DNA from: Terfezia claveryi
Taxonomy: Eukaryota; Ascomycota; Pezizomycetes; Pezizales; Pezizaceae
Direction: 5' to 3'
NCBI GenBank assembly: GCA_015179025.1
Contig: WHUX01000045.1
Location: forward strand, 295,709-359,708
DNA: 64,000 nt
Shown: positions 1 to 9,116 of the stretch, piece by piece
Numbering within the stretch: the stretch's first letter is position 1
How the letters are laid out: every line of letters begins with the position of its first letter
Position numbers and translations under genes: made by a program
The notes under the pieces: model-generated
Told to the model about the DNA's origin: nothing
What the model saw: only the letters and a program-made list of their open reading frames with translations
The model's database searches: none

Positions 1-1
1 A

Positions 2-1651
2 CAAACCCAGGCCACTGAGAATGAGACTGCGCCACCCGTTCCCCAGCGGTCCAATGAATTCGAACTTATTCCACTCTCTGGACCCAAGCATCCAGTCCAG
101 GATCAGCACCCTGGGAGATATACAGTCCAGGAGCTGATTGATGAGCATGAGTTGGATATGATTGCAATGAAACTCCAGGAATGCAAACTTTGGCAGGTTG
201 TCACATTTTTGTGGCCAGATCAGGATACACGACCACCTACAGATATCTCAGCAGAAAAGATCGCTGGGAACGTCCTTAAAACGAGGATCAGGCTTATGGC
301 GCTGTTGCAGTCACCATGGCACACTGAAATCGCGGAACAAGCAAAAATGCTGTCAGAAACTATGGCAGATATGATGAATTATCTGTGGAATTCAGATGCT
401 GTATTGGGAAGCGTACCGAAACTCACGGCAGATTTTGCCAGCATGAAAGAATTATGCTGGAATATTCCAATCGAAATCCGATCCAATGGTAGTAATGGCA
501 ATAGTGTGCAGTCAATCTCATTGTCTCTAACACGACAACAACTTGCGGACGATAAATGGAAGCCGTGGGAGGCCGATGTGACTCAAGTTGAAGCTGTTTT
601 ACAGCTATGGATGTTGCGACTCAGTACATACACTAAGGGCGAAGCAAATGTGCTCTGGGTGTTATGCCCTGGCGATGATTATACTGCGACTATAATTGTG
701 GATTGGTGGGTCGGGAGAGACGCTGGTTGTGTGAGTGATAAGACTCTGGAAGCTATTTGTAAGGAATATGGAATATCAACTTTTTCGGAGTGCGACGAGG
801 GGTCGTCAACAATGGGCCTCGATATCAAAAATTATTTCATCTGTTGTATTGGGTTTAATCCAGATACTCCTAGACCTGTTGACAACAAAGGATACCAAGT
901 TACCCAAGCCATTGTCCAACATATGGAACTGGGAACCTTCGCTGCCCAATACATTTTGCATACATTCCTTGCTCGCCTTGCGCACTCCATAGATGAGGTC
1001 ACAACCCCGACAGTTGTAAGAGACGAACAAGCAACTGGGCCTCTGCTACGTAATGACACAATCACGGATCTCGCACTTAAAGTACAAGAGCGCGGTTTAT
1101 GCACCATAGCAGAAGCGTACAGAATGGTTTTATGCGCCTTTACCGCAGCCGGCAAACTTCCTGTTCCATACCGACAAAGTGCGGACCCATTTCTTGTCCT
1201 GTACCAAAAGGCACTCGAGCTTGGTCATAAGTTCAAAGGCAAAAATGATAAGACTTCCCCAGCTGCCTTGAGAGCAGAAAAGATCTATGAAGAGGCCCTT
1301 AGTCTGTGCCGTTATAAAGCTCTGGGACTTATTAATGACAATAGGTGGGTAGACGCAGGTGCATTGGTAGTGAGAGCTGCCAGGATATCCGAGAATTTCT
1401 CTACAAAGGAGGGCGAACATATGAAAGAAATGAGGGATCTGATGCTTTTGGTTGGGAGCAAGTTTGTTTCTAACTCCCCTGTTGAGGCTACCAGCGTCAA
1501 TGCAACAGAAAATACGTCCCCTAGAGCTCCTAGAGCCCCTAGTCCAATGCTTTCACCGGCTGACCTGAGCCTTGAACCTATCTCTGCCTCTTCAAAACTA
1601 ATAACCGCTGTGCGTTCCAGAATGCAAATGTGGTTCAGAAACTTCTCCTAG
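2..1651 (+). CDS. N-terminal/middle part of an ankyrin-repeat protein gene, cut by the window edge
   Basis: The reading frame is open from base 2 to a stop at 1651, so the gene starts outside the window. The visible 549 codons are mostly helical, with many Leu/Ala/Glu stretches. No Walker A, NACHT or kinase motif is seen, and I do not recognise the domain. The last 100 codons are rich in Pro, Ser and Thr, like a linker. The ankyrin frame is open from 1576 and overlaps this one by 76 bases, so the two very likely form one protein joined by an intron or split by a frameshift. An acceptor-like TTCCAG ends at 1620, but I see no good donor in matching phase. Fungal ankyrin proteins often carry a long helical N-terminal region, which is the basis for the joint reading. 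Confidence 0.6.
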   Translation, partial: QTQATENETAPPVPQRSNEFELIPLSGPKHPVQDQHPGRYTVQELIDEHELDMIAMKLQECKLWQVVTFLWPDQDTRPPTDISAEKIAGNVLKTRIRLMALLQSPWHTEIAEQAKMLSETMADMMNYLWNSDAVLGSVPKLTADFASMKELCWNIPIEIRSNGSNGNSVQSISLSLTRQQLADDKWKPWEADVTQVEAVLQLWMLRLSTYTKGEANVLWVLCPGDDYTATIIVDWWVGRDAGCVSDKTLEAICKEYGISTFSECDEGSSTMGLDIKNYFICCIGFNPDTPRPVDNKGYQVTQAIVQHMELGTFAAQYILHTFLARLAHSIDEVTTPTVVRDEQATGPLLRNDTITDLALKVQERGLCTIAEAYRMVLCAFTAAGKLPVPYRQSADPFLVLYQKALELGHKFKGKNDKTSPAALRAEKIYEEALSLCRYKALGLINDNRWVDAGALVVRAARISENFSTKEGEHMKEMRDLMLLVGSKFVSNSPVEATSVNATENTSPRAPRAPSPMLSPADLSLEPISASSKLITAVRSRMQMWFRNFS

Positions 1652-4320
1652 AAGCGGTCAATGACAACAGTACAGATTCGTCTATGGATAAGGCACGCGC
1701 TCTGGATCATGCGACTCAACGAGGCAACAAAGAAATACTCATTTTGTTACACCTTTACGGAACATTACCCTCGAGTGCACCTCTGTGGTGGGCTGTCGAC
1801 GGTATATGTACGCGCAATATTAGTAAAGGAAGTGTCGAGGATGGTTCTGTGGGGATTGAGATTGATTATGTGGAGGTATTGAAGCTCCTGTTAGACTTCG
1901 GTCATGATCCAAACAAGCTTGAGCCCAAGGCAGGGGAGTCACCATTGCATCTGGCAGCAAAATTGAATCTCGTGGACGCTATGGGTACGCTTTTGGCAAA
2001 AGTAGAACCTCCGTCCACCCGCATCTGTGCTTCAGTTGACTTGAAGGATCAAAACGGATTGAGTCCCTTTTACCATGCCGCAAAGGAAGGCCACGGGATT
2101 ATGGCCAAGCTACTCGTAAACCACGGCGCCAATGTCAATTTTAAAAGTGAGACTGGACCAGAGAAGAAGTCGCCAATTCACTATGCTGCAAGTCAAGGGG
2201 ATCGCGTGGTGCTGAATATCTTGTATGAGGGTGGGGGCGACACCGAGGTATTTGATTCTGAAGGAAAAAGCCCCTTGTACTACGCTGCGATGGCTGGAAG
2301 CAGAGAGTTAGTGGAAACATTACTGGAAATGGGCGCGGACATTAATCGAAAATGCCATCAATCCCGGGGTGGAAGAACGACACTTCACTGGATGGCGCTT
2401 GAAGGGAATGCTGCCGCAATGCGTATCCTGCTGGAAAAAAAGGCTAACTTGGACGAGGGCGATGAGGCTGGCAGAACAGCATTGCACCATGCAGTCATAG
2501 AAGGGCAACGGGCTGCGGTGTACATACTATTAGAGAAGGGGGCTGCATTTGACAAGAAGGATATGGCAGGCAAGACACCTTTGGTGTGTGCAAAGCACTT
2601 GCCACATGGGGGCGTGGGAAAAGATATCATTTGGATGTTGGAGCACGGGAGCGACATGAAACTAGATAAGCAGGGGAAGACAGCACTTCATCGTGCAGCA
2701 TCTAAGAGTCCGGGAGATGAGCTGGTCGTTGAGATTCTTTTGAGGTGTGGCACCGACAGGGCTGTCAATGTACATGATGATCAGTTGTGGACACCACTGC
2801 ACCAGGCAGCAAATAAAGCCCATGAACGGATAGTACAGATGTTGTTGGACAAAGGAGCCGAAGCCAATGTTAAGGAGGAAGACGGATGGACACCACTACA
2901 CTTGGCAGCAAATAAAGGCCATGACCAGATAGTGCAGGTGTTGTTGGACAAAGGAGCAGAGGTCAATGTTAAGAAGGAAGACGGATGGACACCACTACAC
3001 TTGGCAGCATATAAAGGCCATGACCAGATAGTGCAGGTGTTGTTGGACAAAGGAGCCGAGGTCAATGTTAAGAAGGAAGACGATTCGATACCACTACACC
3101 TGGCGGCAAGCAAAGGTCATGAGCAGATAGTGCAGGTGTTGTTGGAAAATGGAGCCGAAGTCAATGCTAAGGGGAAAAACGGATTGGCACCACTACACCT
3201 GGCAGCAAACATAGGCCATGAGCAGATAGTGCAGATGTTGTTGGACAAAGGAGCCGAAGTCAATGTTAAGGAAGAAGGCGAATGGACACCACTACACTGG
3301 GCAGCAACTAAGGGCCATGAGCAGATAGTGCGGATGTTGTTGGACAAAGGAGCCGAAGTTGGTGTAAGAGATGACATAGGGTGGACATGTACACCACTAC
3401 ACTTGGCAGTAAATATAGGCCATGAGCAGATAGTGCAGGTGTTGTTGGACCAAGGAGCCGAAGTCAATGTTAAGGAGGGAGACGGATGGACACCACTACA
3501 CTGGGCAGCAAACATAGGCCATGAGCAAATAGTGCAGATGTTGTTGGACAAAGGAGCCGAAGTCAATGCTAAGCAGAAAAACGGATTGGCACCACTACAC
3601 CTGGCAGCAAACATAGGCCATGAGCAGATAGTGCAGATGTTGTTGGACAAAGGAGCCGAAGTCAATGTTAAGAAAGAAGGCGACTGGACACCACTACATG
3701 AGGCAGCAAACAAAGGCCATGAACGGTTAGTCCAGATGCTGTTGGATAAAGGATCCGAAGTCAATGTTAAGGAGGAAGACGGATGGACACCACTACACTT
3801 GGCAGCAAAGTTAGGCCATGAGCATATAGTGCAGGTGTTGTTGGACCAAGGAGCCAAAGTCAATGTTAAGAATGAGGACGGATGGACACCAATACACTGG
3901 GCAGCAAATAAAGGCCATGAGCAGATAGTGCGGATGTTGTTGGACAAAGGAGCCGAAGTTGGTGTAAGAGATGACATAGGGTGGACACCACTACACAATG
4001 CGGCAGCGAGTGGCCATGCAGCAGCTATTCAAACACTTCTGCACAACGGTGCTGACATTAACATAGCCAGTACAAACTCTAGGTATACCCCATTGCACAA
4101 TGCAGTAAGGCGACAACACCCACAGGTGGTCCAACTCCTTGTCGACAACGGCGCAAACCCCCACTCAACCGATTGTGAGGGTAACACCCCTGAACATTAT
4201 GCAACGCTGCCTTTCGAGGATGTAGAAATAAATCCTGAAGTTGCTGAAGTGTTTCGCGCCCTCCGAAAACGCAATGCCGAAGGAACAGCGACCCAAGTTG
4301 AGGGGAAGCCAATCCCATAG
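1621..4320 (+). CDS. Ankyrin-repeat domain (C-terminal exon) of the same gene
   Basis: About 900 codons encode some 22-24 ankyrin repeats of the usual 33-residue form (TPLHxAA, a GH turn, then LLLxxGA). The first eight or so are diverged and evenly spaced. Then comes a block of twelve nearly identical repeats (2788-3981), and two more diverged repeats close the domain before a short charged tail. The frame is open from 1576, and a reading that begins after the TTCCAG at 1620 enters directly into an ankyrin-like NANVVQKLL. Ankyrin arrays bind other proteins; nothing here tells the partner. The long antisense open frame under the array is a by-product of the repeat. The stop is the TAG at 4318-4320. 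Function beyond protein binding is unknown. Confidence 0.85.
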   Translation, partial: NANVVQKLLLEAVNDNSTDSSMDKARALDHATQRGNKEILILLHLYGTLPSSAPLWWAVDGICTRNISKGSVEDGSVGIEIDYVEVLKLLLDFGHDPNKLEPKAGESPLHLAAKLNLVDAMGTLLAKVEPPSTRICASVDLKDQNGLSPFYHAAKEGHGIMAKLLVNHGANVNFKSETGPEKKSPIHYAASQGDRVVLNILYEGGGDTEVFDSEGKSPLYYAAMAGSRELVETLLEMGADINRKCHQSRGGRTTLHWMALEGNAAAMRILLEKKANLDEGDEAGRTALHHAVIEGQRAAVYILLEKGAAFDKKDMAGKTPLVCAKHLPHGGVGKDIIWMLEHGSDMKLDKQGKTALHRAASKSPGDELVVEILLRCGTDRAVNVHDDQLWTPLHQAANKAHERIVQMLLDKGAEANVKEEDGWTPLHLAANKGHDQIVQVLLDKGAEVNVKKEDGWTPLHLAAYKGHDQIVQVLLDKGAEVNVKKEDDSIPLHLAASKGHEQIVQVLLENGAEVNAKGKNGLAPLHLAANIGHEQIVQMLLDKGAEVNVKEEGEWTPLHWAATKGHEQIVRMLLDKGAEVGVRDDIGWTCTPLHLAVNIGHEQIVQVLLDQGAEVNVKEGDGWTPLHWAANIGHEQIVQMLLDKGAEVNAKQKNGLAPLHLAANIGHEQIVQMLLDKGAEVNVKKEGDWTPLHEAANKGHERLVQMLLDKGSEVNVKEEDGWTPLHLAAKLGHEHIVQVLLDQGAKVNVKNEDGWTPIHWAANKGHEQIVRMLLDKGAEVGVRDDIGWTPLHNAAASGHAAAIQTLLHNGADINIASTNSRYTPLHNAVRRQHPQVVQLLVDNGANPHSTDCEGNTPEHYATLPFEDVEINPEVAEVFRALRKRNAEGTATQVEGKPIP
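2788..3981 (+). repeat. Homogenised 99-bp ankyrin repeat block, 12 units
   Basis: Twelve in-frame units of 99 bp, one carrying 6 extra bases (near 3387-3392, adding Cys-Thr), give exactly 1194 bp. Units differ by only a few bases, whereas the repeats on either side have diverged freely. Units 6 and 12 share the same unusual segment ending in VRDDIG, and units 5 and 9 begin with the same LAPLHLAANIGHE stretch. This suggests multi-unit duplication as well as single-unit exchange. Confidence 0.9.
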
Positions 4321-5639
4321 CGAGCACGCCACAGAAATTGTATCTGACGAAAATGAGTTGGATGGAAATGAGACAGGTCACGATGCCTGAGATAGGCTTG
4401 ATTAATGTGAGTTTGTTGATGATATTCCCGGGTAGCTTCCGGGAGAGAATACGGTGGTTTTTTGGAATTCATTTTGGTTTATTCTTATGTTGTAAGAAGT
4501 TTAAATACAAGCCAAAATATTTATATTCAGAGTGTGCATGAATTCTGATCGAAGTAACCGAAGTTAATTCAACTATGTGGCTTGTAGAAACTCAAAGAAG
4601 ACCTCGGTCTTAAACACAGAACGCATGTCTAGCCAGACAACTTCCCTTTCAATTGCGCAGAAATATTTCTCAAACTTGCTGATGCCCCAGAATATACGAT
4701 ACGCAATAAACTATATTTATTTATAGATTTTATAGATTTTATAGACGGAAAAGTCATTGTGTAACGTTTTTTTTTTGACGAATTACAGTTATACATATAC
4801 ATGAATTAATTATGTATGTCAAAAAAAGTTGTACATCTAAGGAATGAGAGCTATATGTGGGACTCAGCAAGTTGATATTCGTCAAACAGAAAAAATTAAC
4901 TGGCTCAGAATGGGACAAATGGTCAAGAATCTAGAAATACGTGGCAGTAATAGGTGCAATGAACTCTGCCTTGGACAAAAGTATCCACGCACCTCAGACA
5001 TCTATTTGACATAGGCATGTATGCATAGCTATAGCTCGAAATAACTTTGTTATATTTCAAGCTCTCAAAGATTGGAAATACACCGCCCCTAATGTGAAGT
5101 CCTACTCCGCAGTGTGGTGGCCATCAAAAGCTTCATCCTCTGGTGGGTTTATGCAACCGTATGCTTTTTACATGGTTAATGCTAGCAATCTATAAAAGTA
5201 GGCTATTTGAATACTTTTTCTTGCTAGGGGTACTATAGTTGTCATATATAAGGATTTATATTACATACTCAACTTTTGTTGACTACCAGTATCTAAAGTG
5301 CTATACATACATACTCATAGATATGTATGTATACCTACATCAAACGTGAAAATAAATATGTTGGTTTGTATTTTAATCTCCATAGGCATATACTCTCCTT
5401 AGATATATCATTTTCTGGATTCTTGAATTTATTTCTGCATTTCGTTAAGATATATATGTAGTGTTAAGAGATATATGTAGTTTGAGTCAGACATCTTATC
5501 ACGGGATTTCATACGCAAGTGGTTACAGGAGTGAAGACCCCAATCCAGTTGCGAAAACCCAAACCTACTCCATAATATATACACCAGGCCATCCCAACTA
5601 ACCCTCCCGTTACCTAACCCACACCCTCCAAACCCCACC
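4321..5639. other. Intergenic, no gene seen
   Basis: AT-rich, with stop codons in all frames and runs such as repeated ATAGATTTT near 4717-4745. It probably holds the 3' UTR of the ankyrin gene. The open frames here are short and lack protein-like composition. Confidence 0.5.
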
Positions 5640-5987
5640 TCAGCTCAGCCCACCTCCCTCACCCCAACCCCAGCTCCCCCTCACCACCTCCGCCCACTCC
5701 ACAAACTCCCCCTTCACAATCCTAACCCTAAACTCCTGTGGCCCCACCCCCAAATACTCTGGCTCCCTAACCTTCCTCCCCACCTGCTCCCGCAGCAACT
5801 GTCTCGCCAGAGAATTTTCATCCGAAAACTGCAAGCCGATTTTATACGTGAGCCACAGATTCAGGGAGTGTGCGCGGGCGCAAGTATGGCAGTTTTCAGG
5901 GTCTTTGCAGTGCATGCCCGTACAGGTAACGGTTAGTTCGATATTAGTTGGGGGGGCCTTGCGGAGTGTGGGGCAGCAATTTCCCAT
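5640..5987 (-). CDS. Small cysteine-rich hypothetical protein with possible N-terminal acylation site
   Basis: An ATG at 5987 opens 115 codons beginning MGNCCP. Gly at position 2 followed by a Cys pair is the pattern of N-myristoylated and palmitoylated membrane-anchored proteins. Residues about 22-36 hold four Cys and one His (CTGMHCKDPENCHTC), which could bind a metal or form disulfides. The C-terminus is rich in Gly and Trp. No signal peptide or transmembrane segment is seen. I do not recognise a family. It stands alone, without close neighbours. A real small gene is plausible, but a chance ORF in GC-richer DNA cannot be excluded. Confidence 0.4.
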   Translation of the reverse strand: MGNCCPTLRKAPPTNIELTVTCTGMHCKDPENCHTCARAHSLNLWLTYKIGLQFSDENSLARQLLREQVGRKVREPEYLGVGPQEFRVRIVKGEFVEWAEVVRGSWGWGEGGGLS

Positions 5988-6555
5988 GCTTTTGTATATC
6001 TGGAGTACTTTTGTTATAGACTAGAACAGAATATTCGGTAGAATGTAAATATATGAGGTTGATGTAATTCTGGACAATAATCTAGCTCATAGTGTGCTTA
6101 ATGAGTTCTAATCACCAGTTTTTCTATGGGGATAGGTCGCGGTCAAGACAAAACAAAGTACCTCTATATATGACCATGAAGTTCAGAAGAAACTGCAAGG
6201 GGAAATCTAGTTGGTATTCCATGACCGTGCATGAAAACCTCCTAAACTTAGCACCAGCTCATACGGGAGCTCTATTTCATATACACAATATAGTTTTTAC
6301 TGCAAATCGGTCCATTATTAAAACTATAACCTATTTAACCGGACCAACCACAGCCATCAAATACCCACACATAAACGAGGTTTTCTTTTTTTTTTTTTCC
6401 CCAAGAGATAGCATGCCCATAGAGTACGCCTCTGACACTAACATGCTATTAACTCAAAACTTATTGTACTCTGGTTGGCACAGCTTATTGTATGAAATCA
6501 AACCTTCAGCATCAACCATATTCCAAGACGTAAGTCTCCCTTGCCCGCCCCTCTT
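5988..6555. other. Intergenic, nothing recognised
   Basis: AT-rich, with a T run near 6382-6397. A 159-codon plus-strand open frame crosses it, but it has no protein-like character. Confidence 0.4.
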
Positions 6556-8423
6556 TCAGTCCATCTCCTGATCATAATAAAACTCCTTGATTTTTCTTCC
6601 CTCCTGGCGTCTACGGCGGGGAGCCACCCCCTCTGCTAACCCGGGTCCATATGGCCTCTGGAAAGTCAAGGTTGGTGGGGGCCGGTAGAACTTAAAAGTC
6701 CCATCCGCCTGAATACCGGGTTGAATACATTCCCTCCTGTTGCATGAATGCAACAAGGACCGCTCAATATAATCGGTCATAGCGTCCATATTACCATAGC
6801 GGTAGGTGGCGTAGTTATGGAGAAACTCGTCGTCCGTGTAGTTGCTCCCGGATGATTGGCCTCCATTGGAGGTGGCAGGAATTGGAGCTATCGATTGTTG
6901 TGAATGTTGGGTCTTTGGTGGGGGATTTGGAGTAGGAGGGCCTCCTGACCTGCCAGTGAAAAGCCACATTGGAGGTGGGGCTGGGGCTTGTACTTGCGGA
7001 GCTGGCGTAGGTTGTTGATTGGGTTGATTTCCAAGTGGCGTATTTGCCGCTGCTGGGGCTGCAGATATGGTCGAGGTGCCTGTGCTTTCTGGTTTGAACT
7101 GGGGATCCAAAGATCGGTTTGCAGGCTGTGTCTGGTTCATCTGAGTTGCAGGATGTGCCTGCTTCATCTGAGTTGCAGTCTGTGTCTGCTTCGTTTGAGT
7201 GGCAGTCTGTGTCTGCTTCATCTGAGTTGCAGTCTGTGTCTGCCTCGTTTGAGTGGCAGTCTGTGTCTGCTTCGTTTGAGTGGCAGTTTGCGTCTGCTTT
7301 GTTTGAGTGGCAGTTTGCGTCTGCTTCGTTTGAGTGGCAGTCTGTGTCTGCTTCGTTTGAGTGGCAGTCTGTGTCTGCTTCAATTGAGTTGCAGGCTGTG
7401 TCTGCTTCAATTGAGTTGCAGTCTGTGGCTGCTTCATCTGAGTTGTGGTCTGTGTCTGCTTCGTTTGAGTTGCGGTCTGTCTCTGCTTCATCTGAGTTGC
7501 AGGCTGTGTCTGCTTCATCTGAATTGCAGGCTGTGTCTGCTTCATCTGAATTGCAGGCTGTGTCTGCTTCGTTTGAGTAGCAGGCTGTGTCTGCTTCGTC
7601 TGAGTGGCAGGCTGTGTCTGCTTCATCTGAGCTGCAGTGTTTGTCTGCTTCGTTTGAGTTGTAGTTGTTTGTGCCATTTTCACTGATGGTGCTTTCTCTG
7701 GTGCTGGGTTTGCCAACACGGATTGGGGTTTCGCCCCTCCCCCGATCCCCCGCTTAACCAATTGCTTTGTTGCCTTGGGCTGCATCGTAGAGACTATCGA
7801 GGGATTTGCCGCAGCTAGACGTTGTACTTCTTCTCGGAGGATTGCCGCGGACGACGTTGAAAGGATTTTCTCTGTCTGGAGACCGATTTGTGTAATGGTT
7901 TCGGGCAAGGGCTGTCGTGCATCCAGAGGTGGCTTATAAATCTCAAAAATAGTGCTCTTCAACTCTATCAGCCTTATGCAGCGTTTCCCTGGGTGGCTGT
8001 GCTCACAACTTCATCTGCCTTCTTCTTCTCCCCCTTATCAATCGTTATACTCTTCGCCTTGCCTTTCACCATTGGGACCCTAGAGCTCAATTGCATCGGT
8101 GGCGCACGGTGCGGTGGCGGCAATCCTGGAAGATAATAGTAGCCCAACCGAATGTCATCTTCGGACTCCTCATCCTCCCATTCACTGCTGCTGCCAGGGG
8201 TAAAACTACCGGAAGACTCATCCTCGGAATGCTCTGGGAGCAATCTAGTATTATCTTGGCACAGCTTGAAGTCGTTCATTGTATGGTATACTGCCGGGCT
8301 GCGGCTCAGCTGGGGGCTGTTCAGTCCGAGACGTTGTTGTAGTATCTTAAATGTTACTGTTGTCGTTGGGCAACTGGTCAAATGCCAGAGCCAAGCTAAT
8401 CCTATGTCCCCTTTGTAAGTCAT
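6556..8423 (-). CDS. Two-exon gene for a Gln/Thr-repeat protein of unknown function
   Basis: Two minus-strand frames join in phase 0 through a 50-nt intron (8006 down to 7957) with a GTGAGC donor, an internal CTGAT branch-like site and a TTGAAG acceptor. The first ATG in the upstream frame is at 8423; a second at 8279 is also possible. Exon 1 encodes an acidic Ser/Glu/Asp stretch and a basic Lys patch. Exon 2 encodes a helical segment, then about 20 tandem nine-residue repeats (consensus TKQTQTATQ), a Pro-rich linker and a non-repetitive C-terminus of about 130 residues with a Cys pair and a basic RRRR motif. The family is not recognised. The acidic, basic and low-complexity make-up suggests a nuclear or scaffolding protein, but this is only a guess. 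Confidence 0.55.
7114..7653 (-). repeat. 27-bp coding minisatellite (nine-residue TKQTQTATQ repeats)
   Basis: Twenty tandem 27-bp units in frame inside the preceding gene. Units vary at position 1 (T, M or L) and position 6 (T or P). The four central units are identical in protein, a sign of recent unit gain. Because 27 is divisible by three, copy-number change keeps the frame. Confidence 0.85.
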
Positions 8424-9004
8424 AAGACTCTGCACGTATGAGCTCTGGGCTCGGCAGCTGATGCCCGCCAGACTAATAATTCTAACAACTTGTACATATC
8501 GTCAAGAGCGAGACTATTGCATCTCACCTCCTGGCCTGTGAAGAAGGAAACTGCGGCACATGTTAACGAGTTGGCCGTCCACCGCCCACTGAGCTGGTCC
8601 TCGAAACCTCCAGACCCCACATATGTGTTTTCAAAACACTATATGTCCAGAGGGCAAGGCCGGTTTGGATACCAAGTCCTTGATACAAGCTACTTGCTAG
8701 AGACTATCTCCAATAGCAATTTGGAAGACTTTGACACCATCATAGGTTTCCTTTGGTGGCAAAGCAAGGACAACACTTGGAATATCCAAAAATGCAGAAA
8801 TATGATTCAAAGAGAACTTCATGATAGGTTTTTAAGATTATGGTAGAGAAAAAACGTATGGGAAGATGATCGCCTTGATCTGAGGTTGGGAATGGGATTC
8901 ATTTTATAGGTAAATATATCACAGTCTTCATATGTTCACTGCCGATAATACATGCGACCGCAATAAGTCTGCTGAACCCAAAAACTTGCTTGTGATGCGT
9001 GGTC
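8424..9004. other. Intergenic with a possible gene relic
   Basis: An open frame at 8490-8846 on the plus strand has protein-like composition (WWQSK, a helical C-terminus), but its only ATG is internal at 8643. I cannot assign it. The region may also hold the promoter of the minus-strand gene next to it. Confidence 0.25.
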
Positions 9005-9015
9005 GTTACTTCTAT

Positions 9016-9105
9016 TTCGGGCTTCCGGGTGGCTCCTCATGGCCCTCCTAACAGGGCCGCATAGGAGTAACAAGTATTTTTAAAAATTCAAAAAAAAAAA
9101 AAAAA
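9016..9105 (+). mobile_element. 90-bp LINE 3'-end insertion with 11-bp target duplication
   Basis: The insertion is flanked by perfect 11-bp direct repeats GTTACTTCTAT (9005-9015 and 9106-9116). It consists of a short lead-in, a 35-nt hairpin (9033-9067), a short AT-rich linker and an A-run. The same hairpin and tail end the longer LINE copies elsewhere in the window. This is the expected product of extreme 5' truncation during target-primed reverse transcription. Confidence 0.8.
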
Positions 9106-9116
9106 GTTACTTCTAT

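Noticed and set aside
2781..3998. Long antisense open frames under the ankyrin array
   Set aside because: Shadow of the 99-bp repeat; Cys/Ser-rich product of the reverse strand with no own features.
6092..6571. 159-codon plus-strand frame
   Set aside because: Random composition, T-run coding a Phe stretch, no recognisable feature.
6988..7686. Plus-strand frames of 232 and 153 codons
   Set aside because: Antisense to the TKQTQTATQ repeat of the gene on the other strand.
8490..8846. 118-codon plus-strand frame
   Set aside because: Begins without ATG, no domain; the internal ATG leaves 67 codons. Mentioned only as a possible relic.
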